From the NCBI GenBank assembly GCA_963726085.1, contig CAVSAR010000004.1, forward strand, positions 62,001 through 126,000: a stretch of 64,000 nt of DNA. The letters run 5' to 3'. Positions 36,793-45,671 of this stretch are shown here, in pieces. This DNA comes from ZC4RG30 sp963726085 (GTDB lineage: Bacteria > Pseudomonadota > Gammaproteobacteria > Steroidobacterales > Steroidobacteraceae). The notes below the pieces were generated by a model that saw nothing but the letters and a program-made list of their open reading frames with translations, was not told the DNA's origin and did no database searches. The position numbers and the translations under genes were made by a program. How positions within the stretch are numbered: the stretch's first letter is position 1; every line of letters begins with the position of its first letter.

Positions 36793-38045
36793 GGTGACCT
36801 GGTGCTCACCTGGTCGAGCCAGGCGAGTCGCCGCTGCAGCCAGATCTCCTGGGTGTTGTCGGCTGCGAACTGCACGGCCCTTTGAGCCAGCTGGGCGAGC
36901 CGTTGCCGGTCATGCGCCAGCTGCACGACGGCATCGGCCATCCCCTTGGCCTCTGACCACGGCGTCGTGATCACTGCCCCACTGGCCTGCGCCAAGCCCC
37001 GAAAATAGGCGATGTCAAAGGCAATGACCGGCAGGCCGCGCGAGAATGCGTCAAACGCCGCCCGCGGCGTATCTTCAATCAGGGGCGCCGCGACACAGGC
37101 GTGGCAATCCTCGAGCAGCCTGAACAGCGGCTCGCCATAGGCGACCTGGGGGACGAACTCCACGTGGCCTTCCAGCCCCAGCGCATGGACCTGATCGACC
37201 AGCGCAGAGCGGCGGTCGCCATCGCCAATGATCCGAAGCCTGGCATCCACGCCCTGGGCGCGGGCGAGTCCGACGGCTGCAATCATCCGGTCTACGCCTT
37301 TGTTGGCGGCGAGGCGCCCGAAGTAGACCAGAACCATGGGTCCGCTGCCGGCAATCCAATCCAGGCGTTGCGCCAATTGTCCGCCTGCGAGCACGTTTTG
37401 GGGGGAATGCACGGTGTCATAGAACATGTGGACGTTAGCGCGGCCTCGTCCGAAGTCCCTGACCATGGCTGCATCCTTGAAACAGCACACGGCGAACAGC
37501 AGCGGCGCCAGCCGCATCTGCAGCCACTTCAATGGGTCGTACGCGAAGCGATTGACGAGATAGCTTTTCAGGGACCAATGGCCCGTTCGGTAGAAGCTGC
37601 GCGCGTGCAGGCGAAAATCCATGTCGACGATGAAGATGACCGGCCGGCCGAAGCGCCGCGCGGCGAGGCTCGCCAGGAACATCAGCGGCCTGCCCAGCTC
37701 CGTCGACATGCCGGATTGCACTACGCAGGGCTCGCGGAACAGCGCGCTAAGCCAGCGCCATATTGGCCAGAGACGTTGCAGCAGGAAGGCGCCCCTGGAC
37801 ATATCCAAGGGGAAAGCAGGCAGGAAGCGCACCCCGGACGTCTGCAGATCGAGCACTTCCAGTTTGCCGGCCGACGCGCGATAGGCCGCCTCGGGCAGGC
37901 CCGGTGCAATCAGGACCAGCTCTTCATATTTCGGCCCGATGACCCGCCGCAGCATGCGCAGGTGCACGGCAAATGCGCTCTCAATCGCGCACTTTTCCGC
38001 CGTCAACGAATAGGCGGGCGCCTGCACCACGACATAATATTTCAT
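36786..38045 (-). CDS. Family 4 glycosyltransferase
   Basis: GT-B protein of 419 residues. The donor-side half has MVLVYFGRLAANKGVDRMI, LRIIGDGDRR and, in place of the EX7E, EDTPRAAFDAFSRGLPV, where the second Glu is Asp. The N-terminal half includes VVQSGMSTELGRP and VIFIVDMDFRLHARS. The substitution may be tolerated but is worth noting. It is a single gene, divergent from the GT61 gene (85-bp gap). Confidence 0.8.
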   Translation of the reverse strand: MKYYVVVQAPAYSLTAEKCAIESAFAVHLRMLRRVIGPKYEELVLIAPGLPEAAYRASAGKLEVLDLQTSGVRFLPAFPLDMSRGAFLLQRLWPIWRWLSALFREPCVVQSGMSTELGRPLMFLASLAARRFGRPVIFIVDMDFRLHARSFYRTGHWSLKSYLVNRFAYDPLKWLQMRLAPLLFAVCCFKDAAMVRDFGRGRANVHMFYDTVHSPQNVLAGGQLAQRLDWIAGSGPMVLVYFGRLAANKGVDRMIAAVGLARAQGVDARLRIIGDGDRRSALVDQVHALGLEGHVEFVPQVAYGEPLFRLLEDCHACVAAPLIEDTPRAAFDAFSRGLPVIAFDIAYFRGLAQASGAVITTPWSEAKGMADAVVQLAHDRQRLAQLAQRAVQFAADNTQEIWLQRRLAWLDQVSTRSPQ

Positions 38046-38130
38046 CGGCCTTTACTCTCCGTGTCCGACTCTACAACATGTACAGCCAGTCACTACCGAT
38101 CAGGATCCAGACTCACAGGCTGGCAAAGGA

Positions 38131-39222
38131 ATGTTCGCTCCCGCACTTATCCGCTTGGGACATCGGCTGCTCGGTCAAGTGCGGCCCATTGAGGCGTTTG
38201 CCCACCGCACGTACGAGCTGGCGCCGGTACACCGGCGGACGGCACCGCCAGCCATATTCGCGGCTGATTGCCTGGACCGCGTGACCGGTGTGTGCGAGGA
38301 CAGCTCCCGTCAGCGTGAGTGGGGCAGGATCCGGGGCGGTGACCGCCTGCACGGACCGGTAGTCGCGTGGGAGCTGCGCAACGCAACGATATCCCGTAGC
38401 TTCGTCTACAAGGGGCCCCTCAAGCATCGCGTCGACAATCGAAGGGAAGCATATTTCGCCTTGGTGACGGAGGGCCGGGTCGCCGAAGGGGTGATGTCCT
38501 GCACGTTTTGTGGCGGGCTCTATTTTGGCCATTCGATTCGCGACGACATTCCACTGACGCTGCTGGCGGAATCGATGGGCACTCCAGTGCGCTCGTCCGC
38601 GCCGCTATTCACGCACCAGCATGAGTACCTGCAGTTGACGAATCTATACGCGCAACCCTTCGACGGCGCGACCTTTGACCAACTGACCATAGTGGACGAT
38701 CACCACCAGTCACTAAGTCGCATCAGTCGCATGCGTGAAATCCGCTCGCGTATACGCGCGCTCTTGCCTCAACCGACGCACACCGGTGTATTCATAAACC
38801 GCAAAGGGACGGGTAGTCCGCGCAGGCTCGCAAATGAGGACGAAGTGGTCGCCCTCTTTGCTTCCCGCGGCTTCGCGATTGTCGATCCGGAACAGATGAG
38901 CGCCATCGATATCCTGACGCACACCTCTGGGGCACGGATTGTGGCGGGTGTTGAGGGCAGCCACCTTGCCCACGGCATCATGTCCTGCGCCGACGATTGT
39001 GCCTTCCTAGTGCTGCAGCCTCCGAACCGCCTCAACAGCGTCTACAAGGACTTCACCGATTCGATGGACATGCGTTACGCCTTCGAGGTGGGTGAACCGG
39101 TGGCGCGCGACGTCTTTCGCATGGATCTGGATTCTCTTTCGAGAATGCTCGATACACTGCAGGCCGCGGGGCGCGGTGCCGCGAACGCCAGTACCGAATC
39201 ACTCAAACAGCAGCAGCGATGA
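38131..39222 (+). CDS. Family 61 glycosyltransferase
   Basis: A 363-residue protein with the GT61 (DUF563) C-terminal signature: VFINRKGTGSPRRLANED, FAIVDPEQMS, then ARIVAGVEGSHLAHGIMSC with the conserved Gly-X-His region. GT61 enzymes transfer xylose, GlcNAc or related sugars in eukaryotes; bacterial members are found in EPS and capsule clusters. ATG 38131 directly follows AAAGGA, which is closer than ideal for a ribosome site, so the start may be wrong. A 367-bp gap follows before the PEP-CTERM gene. Confidence 0.78.
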   Translation: MFAPALIRLGHRLLGQVRPIEAFAHRTYELAPVHRRTAPPAIFAADCLDRVTGVCEDSSRQREWGRIRGGDRLHGPVVAWELRNATISRSFVYKGPLKHRVDNRREAYFALVTEGRVAEGVMSCTFCGGLYFGHSIRDDIPLTLLAESMGTPVRSSAPLFTHQHEYLQLTNLYAQPFDGATFDQLTIVDDHHQSLSRISRMREIRSRIRALLPQPTHTGVFINRKGTGSPRRLANEDEVVALFASRGFAIVDPEQMSAIDILTHTSGARIVAGVEGSHLAHGIMSCADDCAFLVLQPPNRLNSVYKDFTDSMDMRYAFEVGEPVARDVFRMDLDSLSRMLDTLQAAGRGAANASTESLKQQQR

Positions 39223-39589
39223 ACGGGCGGCTGCGACCCGCATGCGCTGCGCTTTCCACCAGGCGCCGCAAAGGAAGCGGTTTCCCTGCCACTTGACGCG
39301 GCGCTGCGACGGCCAGTCCGTTGCAGATCACCGCCTCCGTCAGCCCGTCCGCGTCGGGTGGTCGCGGCAGTCTGTACCGCGTGCCAGCGCTCATGGACAC
39401 AAGTATCCGGCAGATGTGCCGGCGATATGTAACGACGTTCATGCCTGCAAGTCGAAGGCGTTTACACATCCGGGCTCGGACATATTGTGCGGCGTCTATT
39501 CGTCGTTGTTCGGCAAGGGCTTTTCGGTGATGGCCCGTCGTTTGCATTCTTAGCGACAGCACCCTGCATACGTGTAAAGGATAAGTCGC
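39223..39589. other. Intergenic region upstream of the PEP-CTERM gene
   Basis: No convincing gene. Small open frames here lack family features and a ribosome site. It holds a CCGGC-N6-GCCGG inverted repeat (39407-39422) and, near the right end, a sigma-54 type promoter. The long upstream stretch would have room for an activator site, but none could be identified with confidence. Confidence 0.6.
39531..39546 (+). promoter_or_regulatory. Sigma-54 (-24/-12) promoter for the PEP-CTERM gene
   Basis: TGGCCCG-TCGT-TTGCA matches the RpoN consensus TGGCACG-N4-TTGCA with one mismatch. The invariant GG (39532-39533) and GC (39544-39545) are exactly 10 bases apart. The expected start of transcription is around 39557, about 33 bases before the ATG. 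PEP-CTERM genes of XrtA systems are known to be controlled by the PrsK/PrsR-RpoN circuit, so the site fits. Confidence 0.75.
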
Positions 39590-40357
39590 ATGAGAACGTC
39601 CGTTGTGAAGTCTGTCGCGGCCTGCGTGGCCCTTGCTGCCACGGGCAGCGCCTCTGCGGTGGTCATTACCGCAAACAGCGCCTGGAGCGGGCTTGGCTCA
39701 ACCCCAGCCGGAGGCGGCGTGACGATTTCGGCCTGCAATACTTCCGGCGCCGGAGCGTGTTCGAGTCCCGGCCTGATTGGCACCAAGGGCATACCTGGTG
39801 TTGGCGACGGCGCGGGTGTGCAGGGCAATGACAACAACGAGATTGATTGGTACAGCGGTCAACCTGCCAACAGCGAGATGCTGCGTTTCAGCTTCACTAC
39901 TGCCAGCGTCATCGATTCATTGCAGATCGGGTTGCTCTTCGACGGTCCCGAGTACACTGACGTCCAGGAAAGCGCCCGGTTCCGGGTTTCCTACGTGGGT
40001 GGTGGTACCGCCACCTATTCGCTTTCGACTTTGTTTGCCACTCCGGGCAGCGCCTCCTGGGACGGATTCGGCAGCTGGTCTGGAGTCGGACTTGTCGACG
40101 GCGGATCCGGGCTCTGGACCGGACTGAATCCGTTCGGTTCGACCGGTGTGCTGCAGATCGATATGTTCGCTGCGCCGGGCATCTGCGGAACGACCTCCGC
40201 TTGCTATGACCAGTCAGACTACGTATTCCGGAGTTTGAGTGCGACGCCCGTACCGGAGCCAGGCACCCTCGCCCTGTTGGGCATTGGGCTGATGGGTATT
40301 GCCATCGCACGGACCAGGCGTTCGTCCATCGAGATCACTTACAAGAACCAGGCGTGA
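39590..40357 (+). CDS. PEP-CTERM sorting-domain protein
   Basis: An exported protein of 255 residues with a signal peptide (about 1-23, ending SASA), a Gly/Ser/Thr-rich mature part with four Cys, and a C-terminal sorting signal: VPEPGTLALLG (about 222-232), a hydrophobic helix, then the basic ARTRRSS. The ten or so residues after the Arg cluster make the tail slightly long. It is expected to be cut by the exosortase at the left window edge and linked to the envelope or released to the matrix. AAAGGA lies 8 bases before the ATG. The mature domain was not recognised. Confidence 0.9.
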   Translation: MRTSVVKSVAACVALAATGSASAVVITANSAWSGLGSTPAGGGVTISACNTSGAGACSSPGLIGTKGIPGVGDGAGVQGNDNNEIDWYSGQPANSEMLRFSFTTASVIDSLQIGLLFDGPEYTDVQESARFRVSYVGGGTATYSLSTLFATPGSASWDGFGSWSGVGLVDGGSGLWTGLNPFGSTGVLQIDMFAAPGICGTTSACYDQSDYVFRSLSATPVPEPGTLALLGIGLMGIAIARTRRSSIEITYKNQA

Positions 40358-40489
40358 CACCTCAGCGATGCGCCGTGATCGGAGACTTACCGAACGTCGG
40401 CACCGGCACGCAGCCGGGTTCCATGCGGCCGGTGAAATACAAGGAGCCGGTGTGCGAAGCTAGTGTCGGGCCTTGGAGCTGGCGGGGAC

Positions 40490-41173
40490 TTAGTCCCGCG
40501 TAACATCGGCCCAAGGCCAGCTAAATGCCGTGCGGACGTGTTGCGCTGAAAGCACGCCCTGGCCCGTCAGGGTCAGGGTTCGGTCCATCACCCTGATCGG
40601 GAAGGATTCGAACGGCTCAACTGGGCGCTCCAGGGCAACCTGCACATCCTCGAACTCCAGCCACTTCGCAGTGACCGGATACTGGCATTTGTAGAATGCC
40701 TCCTTTGCGCTGAATATCACGGTGGCCCAGAGGCGCCGCTCCCGTTCCGGGCACGTCTCAAGCCAGAGACGCTCCGCGGCATTGAGCACCCGCGGCCACA
40801 GATGTTCATCAACTGCATCGACGACTTCCACATCCACGCCCAGGGACTTGACCAGCTTGACCGGCGCCACAACAACACAGGCCAGGCTTGCACAGTGCGT
40901 AATGCTGCCGGTGACTCCGGCCGGCCAATCCGCGCGTCGATCCGGCAGGCTCAACAGCGGCGCCGGCGGGTAACCCAGGCGTTGCAACGCCAGCCGCGCA
41001 CACTGACGTCCCGCGGCAAATTCCCGGAGACGCTTTTCGGCCCAGCGCTCCTTGCCGTCGCGCTCTCGGGGCAGTAACTGCGTAGGGTCCCCGGTGCCAC
41101 AAAGTTCAGCGGCTTGTACGGCCATCGGGAACAGCGCCGCAAGGTCAGGGGCGTGGACGGCCGTGCCGGTCAT
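40490..41173 (-). CDS. 4'-phosphopantetheinyl transferase, EntD/Sfp type
   Basis: A 227-residue enzyme that moves phosphopantetheine from CoA to a carrier-protein Ser. The family motifs are SITHCASLACVVVA, LGVDVEVVD (Mg-binding Asp/Glu) and ATVIFSAKEAFYKCQYP. The EntD-like N-terminal part includes REFAAGRQCARLALQRLG. It starts 9 bp after the MeaB-fusion stop and so is the last gene of the long manC operon. The natural clients in this window are the PKS ACP and the two NRPS carriers. It is the only PPTase seen here. Confidence 0.9.
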   Translation of the reverse strand: MTGTAVHAPDLAALFPMAVQAAELCGTGDPTQLLPRERDGKERWAEKRLREFAAGRQCARLALQRLGYPPAPLLSLPDRRADWPAGVTGSITHCASLACVVVAPVKLVKSLGVDVEVVDAVDEHLWPRVLNAAERLWLETCPERERRLWATVIFSAKEAFYKCQYPVTAKWLEFEDVQVALERPVEPFESFPIRVMDRTLTLTGQGVLSAQHVRTAFSWPWADVTRD

Positions 41174-41182
41174 CGTGCCATT

Positions 41183-42442
41183 CTACGAAAGCGCCACAAG
41201 GACTTCATGGGGAGCCTGGACCAGTTCGATCAACACGCCTTCGCCGGCCAGGGGAAATTCGCCACTGGCCTTCGGATGAATGAAGCACACGTCATGCCCT
41301 GCGGCACCCTTGCGGATGCCACCGGGTGCAAAACGCAGTCCCTGCGCAGACAGCCATTCAACTGCGGCGGCCAAGTCATCGACCCACAGACCGATGTGAT
41401 TCAAGGCAGGGGTGTGCACTGCAGGCCTCTTTTCCGGGTCGATCGGCTGCATCAGGTCTATTTCTACACGGTGGGCACCGTGCCCCAGCACGCAAATGTC
41501 CTCGTCGACGTTGTCGCGCTCGCTGGTGAACGTGCCACCGAACTCCAGGCCGAGCAGGTTGACCCACAGGTTGTGCAATCGCGCCTTGCTGGCGCCACCA
41601 ATCGCCACCTGCTGCACGCCCAGGATCCGGAACGGCCGCACGGCAGATGCCCTCCCCCAGGGTTGGGCGCTACGCCGCGCTGCAAATGATCCTGACTCCC
41701 TGGCCTGGGCGATTTGTCCATCAATGCGAATCCAGAGCTCGCCGACACCGGCGCCGGTCGACGCACTCACGGCAATTGCGGCGCCGCGCCGTCGCATCCC
41801 ACCCTCGATCTGTGCCGCGGCGCGAAGCGCGGCGGCCATGTCCAGATCCGCCTTGTTGACAGCCACCAAGTCGGCCAGCTCGATGACGCCACGCTTGATG
41901 GCCTGCAGCTCGTCGCCGGAATTGGGTAGCTGTACCAGCAACAGCAGGTCCGTCATGCCGGCCACGGCCGTCTCCGACTGGCCGACGCCAACGGTTTCAA
42001 CGATGACGATGTCGTACCCGGCAGCCTCGCAAAGCAGCAATACTTCGCGCGTGCGTTCGGCGACGCCCCCCAGCGTGCCGGCAGATGGCGTGGGCCTGAC
42101 GAACGCGGCATCGTCATTGGCCAGGCGCTCCATGCGAGTCTTGTCGCCCAGGATGGAGCCGCCGGAAAGCAATGAGGAAGGGTCGATCGCCAGCACAGCC
42201 ACGCGATGCCCCTGGGCGATCAGGTGCAGTCCAAGGGCTTCGATGAGCGTCGATTTGCCTGCGCCGGGTGCGCCAGTGACTCCGAGTCGCACGGTGCGCC
42301 CCGTCGACGGCGCGAGTTCCCGCAACAAAGCGCTGGCTGCCCCGCGATCGGCGGGACGATTGGATTCAATCAACGTGATGGCCTTGGCGAGCGCCCTGCG
42401 ATCGCCTGACTTGAGGCCGTCAATAAAAGTCGCGCTACTCAC
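41183..42442 (-). CDS. meaB: MeaB GTPase fused to methylmalonyl-CoA epimerase-like domain
   Basis: A 419-residue fusion. Residues 1-270 are MeaB/ArgK, the G-protein chaperone of methylmalonyl-CoA mutase: GVTGAPGAGKSTLIEAL (P-loop), DPSSLLSGGSILGDKTRM, VETVGVGQSE and NKAD. Residues 280-419 are a VOC/glyoxalase-fold domain like methylmalonyl-CoA epimerase: VNLLGLEFGG, LNHIGLWVDDL and a terminal VLIELVQ with the metal Glu. The usual first metal His (DHVAI) is Gln here (QQVAI), so epimerase activity is uncertain. The GTG start directly follows the mutase stop. MeaB alone is usually about 300-330 residues. Confidence 0.88.
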   Translation of the reverse strand: MSSATFIDGLKSGDRRALAKAITLIESNRPADRGAASALLRELAPSTGRTVRLGVTGAPGAGKSTLIEALGLHLIAQGHRVAVLAIDPSSLLSGGSILGDKTRMERLANDDAAFVRPTPSAGTLGGVAERTREVLLLCEAAGYDIVIVETVGVGQSETAVAGMTDLLLLVQLPNSGDELQAIKRGVIELADLVAVNKADLDMAAALRAAAQIEGGMRRRGAAIAVSASTGAGVGELWIRIDGQIAQARESGSFAARRSAQPWGRASAVRPFRILGVQQVAIGGASKARLHNLWVNLLGLEFGGTFTSERDNVDEDICVLGHGAHRVEIDLMQPIDPEKRPAVHTPALNHIGLWVDDLAAAVEWLSAQGLRFAPGGIRKGAAGHDVCFIHPKASGEFPLAGEGVLIELVQAPHEVLVALS

Positions 42443-44536
42443 TCAGGTCGGACAGCGACGCTGCCGGATCTGCTTCAGTACTTCGCGCGCACTGTCCAGG
42501 ATCGGCGTGCCTGGGCCGAATATGCCACTCACGCCCGCCGCGAGCAGAAACGGATGATCCTGCGGTGGAACAATGCCACCGACGAATACCACGATGTCCG
42601 GCGCCCCCTGCGCATGCAGCGCCGCGATGATCTCCGGTACCAACGTCTTGTGGCCGGCGGCCAACGTGCTGACTCCGAGCGCATGTACGTCGTTTTCAAT
42701 TGCCTGGCGTGCACACTCCTGGGGTGTCTGGAACAGGGGGCCGATATCCACGTCGAAGCCGGCATCCGCAAATGCAGTTGCCACGACCTTGATGCCGCGA
42801 TCGTGCCCATCCTGTCCAACCTTGGCCATCATCAGTCGCGGGCGCCGACCGGTGGTCGTGGCGAAGGCGCTGACGTCCGCGCGCAACTGCTGCCACTGTG
42901 CATCGTGTTCGTATGCCGCCGAGTACACGCCCGACACCGTCCTCGTCTCCGCGCGATAGCGACCCCAGATCTTCTCCAGGGCTTCGCTGACTTCGCCAAC
43001 GGTAGCACGGGCGCGCATCGCCGTGATGGCGAGATCCAGCAGGTTCCCGTCATCCTGTCTGGCCGCTGCCGTCAGTGCGGCAAGTGCCGCCTGCACCGCC
43101 GCATCGTCACGCGACGCACGAAGCCCTGCCAATCGTGCCAGCTGGTTTGCGCGCACCGCCGTGTTGTCCACATCACGCAGCGTAAGTGCCTCGACCGTTG
43201 CGGGCGGATACTTGTTGACGCCAACGATCACTTCCTTTCCCGAATCGATGCGCGCCTGCCGCTGCGCCGCGCTGGCCTCGATCCGCAACTTGGCCCAGCC
43301 CGTCTCCACCGCGCGCGTCATGCCACCCTGGGCATCGACCTCCTCGAGGATCTTCCAGGCCGCGTCGGCCATGTCCTGCGTCAGGCGCTCCATCATGTAA
43401 CTGCCGCCCCAGGGGTCGACCACGTCGGTGATATGAGTTTCTTCCTGGAGGATCAACTGCGTATTTCTGGCGATGCGCGCGCTGAACTCGCTCGGCAATG
43501 CCAGCGCCTCGTCCAGCGCGTTTGTGTGCAGGCTCTGCGTGCCACCGAATACCGCAGCCATCGCCTCGATCGTCGTGCGCACAACGTTGTTGTACGGGTC
43601 CTGCGCAGCCAGACTCCAGCCCGAGGTCTGGCTGTGCGTGCGCAATGCCATGCTGCGCGGGTTCTGCGCTCCGGACGCCTTCATGATGCGCCACCACAGC
43701 AGGCGGGCCGCCCGCAACTTGGCGATCTCCAGGTAGAAGTTCATGCCAACGGCCCAGAAGAAGGACAGTCGAGGGGCGAAGGCATCAATGTCGAGCCCCC
43801 TCGCCAACGCCGCCTTCACGTACTCCCTGCCGTTGGCAAGCGTAAAGGCGAGTTCCAGTACCTCGCTGGCACCGGCCTCCTGCATGTGATAGCCGGAGAT
43901 CGAGATCGGGTTGAACTTCGGCAAATGCCGCGCGCAGTATTCGATGATGTCAGTGACGATGCGCACCGATGGCGTCGGAGGATAGATATAGGTATTGCGA
44001 ACCATGAACTCCTTCAGAATGTCATTCTGAAGGGTGCCGGTGAGCTGGTCTGCCGGGACGCCCTGCTCCGCGGCGGCGACGATGAAGGCGGCGAACACCG
44101 GCAGTGCCGCACCGTTCATCGTCATGGAGACCGAGACCTTTTCGAGCGGGATCCCGTTGAACAGGATCTTCATGTCCTCGACGGAATCGACCGCCACGCC
44201 CGTCTTGCCAACGTCACCGGTAACCCGCGGGTGATCGCTGTCATAGCCGCGGTGAGTCGGCAGGTCGAAGGCAACGCTGATCCCCTGGCCCCCGCCAGCC
44301 AGTGCCTTGCGGTAGAAGTCGTTGGAATCCTCGGCGGTGGAAAAGCCTGCGTACTGGCGCACAGTCCATGGACGTGTGGTGTACATCGTGGCTTGAGGGC
44401 CGCGGACAAACGGCGGCGAGCCAGGTTCGGTATCCGCATACTGCAGTCCAGCCAGATCGGCCGCCCGATATACGGGCCGGACGGCCACGTCCGGCGTGTC
44501 CGGCGTCATCGATCCGAGGTTTTCGATCTTGCTCAT
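42443..44536 (-). CDS. scpA: Methylmalonyl-CoA mutase
   Basis: A 697-residue cobalamin enzyme that interconverts succinyl-CoA and (R)-methylmalonyl-CoA. The TIM-barrel half has TMYTTRPWTVRQYAGFSTAE, shown only as a landmark near residue 50, plus SISGYHMQEAGAS and NVVRTTIEAMAAVFGGTQS. The C-terminal B12 domain has the base-off motif GQDGHDRGIKVV, VSTLAAGHKTLVPE and GGIVPPQDH. Both halves are on one chain, as in E. coli Sbm. It lies 23 bp after the gtrA-like stop on the same strand and is followed at once by the MeaB fusion. It may be housekeeping, or may supply extender units to the PKS. Confidence 0.95.
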   Translation of the reverse strand: MSKIENLGSMTPDTPDVAVRPVYRAADLAGLQYADTEPGSPPFVRGPQATMYTTRPWTVRQYAGFSTAEDSNDFYRKALAGGGQGISVAFDLPTHRGYDSDHPRVTGDVGKTGVAVDSVEDMKILFNGIPLEKVSVSMTMNGAALPVFAAFIVAAAEQGVPADQLTGTLQNDILKEFMVRNTYIYPPTPSVRIVTDIIEYCARHLPKFNPISISGYHMQEAGASEVLELAFTLANGREYVKAALARGLDIDAFAPRLSFFWAVGMNFYLEIAKLRAARLLWWRIMKASGAQNPRSMALRTHSQTSGWSLAAQDPYNNVVRTTIEAMAAVFGGTQSLHTNALDEALALPSEFSARIARNTQLILQEETHITDVVDPWGGSYMMERLTQDMADAAWKILEEVDAQGGMTRAVETGWAKLRIEASAAQRQARIDSGKEVIVGVNKYPPATVEALTLRDVDNTAVRANQLARLAGLRASRDDAAVQAALAALTAAARQDDGNLLDLAITAMRARATVGEVSEALEKIWGRYRAETRTVSGVYSAAYEHDAQWQQLRADVSAFATTTGRRPRLMMAKVGQDGHDRGIKVVATAFADAGFDVDIGPLFQTPQECARQAIENDVHALGVSTLAAGHKTLVPEIIAALHAQGAPDIVVFVGGIVPPQDHPFLLAAGVSGIFGPGTPILDSAREVLKQIRQRRCPT

Positions 44537-44559
44537 TGCGCCAAATGGTAGCCCACCGG

Positions 44560-44970
44560 CTATGGCCCAAGTGAGCGCGATTGCCCGAATGCCGTATTCG
44601 GACTAAACACCCAATATTTGCAAAGCAGATATGACGCCATCGTAAACGGGGGCACGCCCAGCATCTGGGCGACGTAGGAATTCAGGCCAAGAACATGGAG
44701 GGCAAGAAGCACCGTCAGAAGATTCAGGCCATAACTTATGATCATAGTTACAAGGAAGCGAAGCCCGGAGGCCCAGTAGTTCCCCAGGTACCCGAAGGTC
44801 CATTTGCGGTTCAGACTAAAACTGACGGACATGCCCACGGCGTAGCCCAGTACATTGGCGCCGACGTCCCCAAGTCCAGCAAATAGCTTCAGTGCATAGA
44901 TGACGAGCAGCCCGGTGCAGGTGTTGATCACGCCAACCGCGACATATCGCGTCACCTGAGTAAAGCTCAT
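44560..44970 (-). CDS. GtrA-family membrane protein
   Basis: A 136-residue protein with four hydrophobic segments. It has VTRYVAVGVINTCTGLLVIY at the start and VGMSVSFSLNRKWTFG in the middle, typical of GtrA/DPMS3. GtrA proteins are thought to flip polyprenyl-phosphate sugars made by GtrB. The GtrB partner is at 46.7-47.7 kb and a GT39-like membrane transferase at 47.7-49.3 kb. The start overlaps the stop of the upstream methyltransferase. Confidence 0.87.
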   Translation of the reverse strand: MSFTQVTRYVAVGVINTCTGLLVIYALKLFAGLGDVGANVLGYAVGMSVSFSLNRKWTFGYLGNYWASGLRFLVTMIISYGLNLLTVLLALHVLGLNSYVAQMLGVPPFTMASYLLCKYWVFSPNTAFGQSRSLGP

Positions 44971-45671
44971 TTGCTGGACAGCGCATAGTATTGGGCCCCC
45001 AACGGCACGGAACGCAGCGACGCTTCCAGTGGGCGCATCGCCCGTAGGAAATTCGGGAAGAAGATCCGGTAACGAAGCACCGAATCTGCGAATCCGGCCT
45101 GCGACAATCGGCCCAACAACTGCCGACCGGTTATCAACACCGCGTTTTCGTCAAACGGACAGCATTTAACGACGCGTACGGTTAGCGGGTTGTACGGATT
45201 GTGCTCGAAGATGAACAGCAGGCCGCCCGGCTTTAGCGTCCTGCGCAATTCGCGCATAAGTCCCACGTGCTCGCTGGCATCAATGTGATGGAAGACGCAC
45301 ATCGCATAGGCGATATCGAATGTCCCGTCATCAAATGGAATGGATTTTCCGTCGAACGTCCGATAGGACGCGTCATTTGGATACCTGTCTTTCGCGATCG
45401 CAAGGCTGCGCTCCGATGGATCCAAACAGGTTAGGCGCGAGCCCCTGAAATACTTGGCAATGTGGGGCACTGAACTCCCGACGCCGGCTCCGAAATCCAG
45501 GATATCCAGGCCGCTGCCAGGTCTGCCCATCTGGGCCTTTGCGAATTCTTTGGCAATGTCGGCAATCTTGTATTCCGCGAAATACTCCGGCTCTTCACCC
45601 GACATCCGAATACCTTCCCTGTGCATCGCCCGGTATTCATCGGCAAACTTGTCAAACTCAGCCTTGTCCAT
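44967..45671 (-). CDS. Class I SAM-dependent methyltransferase
   Basis: A 234-residue protein. SAM motif I is LDILDFGAGVGSSVPHIAKY; then LTCLDPSERSLAIA and, as the motif IV region, FDIAYAMCVFHHID. The C-terminus (about 200-234) is less typical and may bind the acceptor. It overlaps genes on both sides (epimerase upstream, GtrA downstream), so it belongs to the manC operon. Likely a glycan or lipid-linked sugar methyltransferase; the substrate is unknown. Confidence 0.83.
   Translation of the reverse strand: MDKAEFDKFADEYRAMHREGIRMSGEEPEYFAEYKIADIAKEFAKAQMGRPGSGLDILDFGAGVGSSVPHIAKYFRGSRLTCLDPSERSLAIAKDRYPNDASYRTFDGKSIPFDDGTFDIAYAMCVFHHIDASEHVGLMRELRRTLKPGGLLFIFEHNPYNPLTVRVVKCCPFDENAVLITGRQLLGRLSQAGFADSVLRYRIFFPNFLRAMRPLEASLRSVPLGAQYYALSSK

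Noticed and set aside
39203..39562. Minus-strand frame of 119 codons opposite the PEP-CTERM promoter region
   Set aside because: No ribosome site, no domain, overlaps the GT61 end and the sigma-54 promoter.
42554..44551. Open frame of 665 codons antisense to methylmalonyl-CoA mutase
   Set aside because: The mutase on the other strand is full length with all motifs; the antisense product has no recognisable domain.
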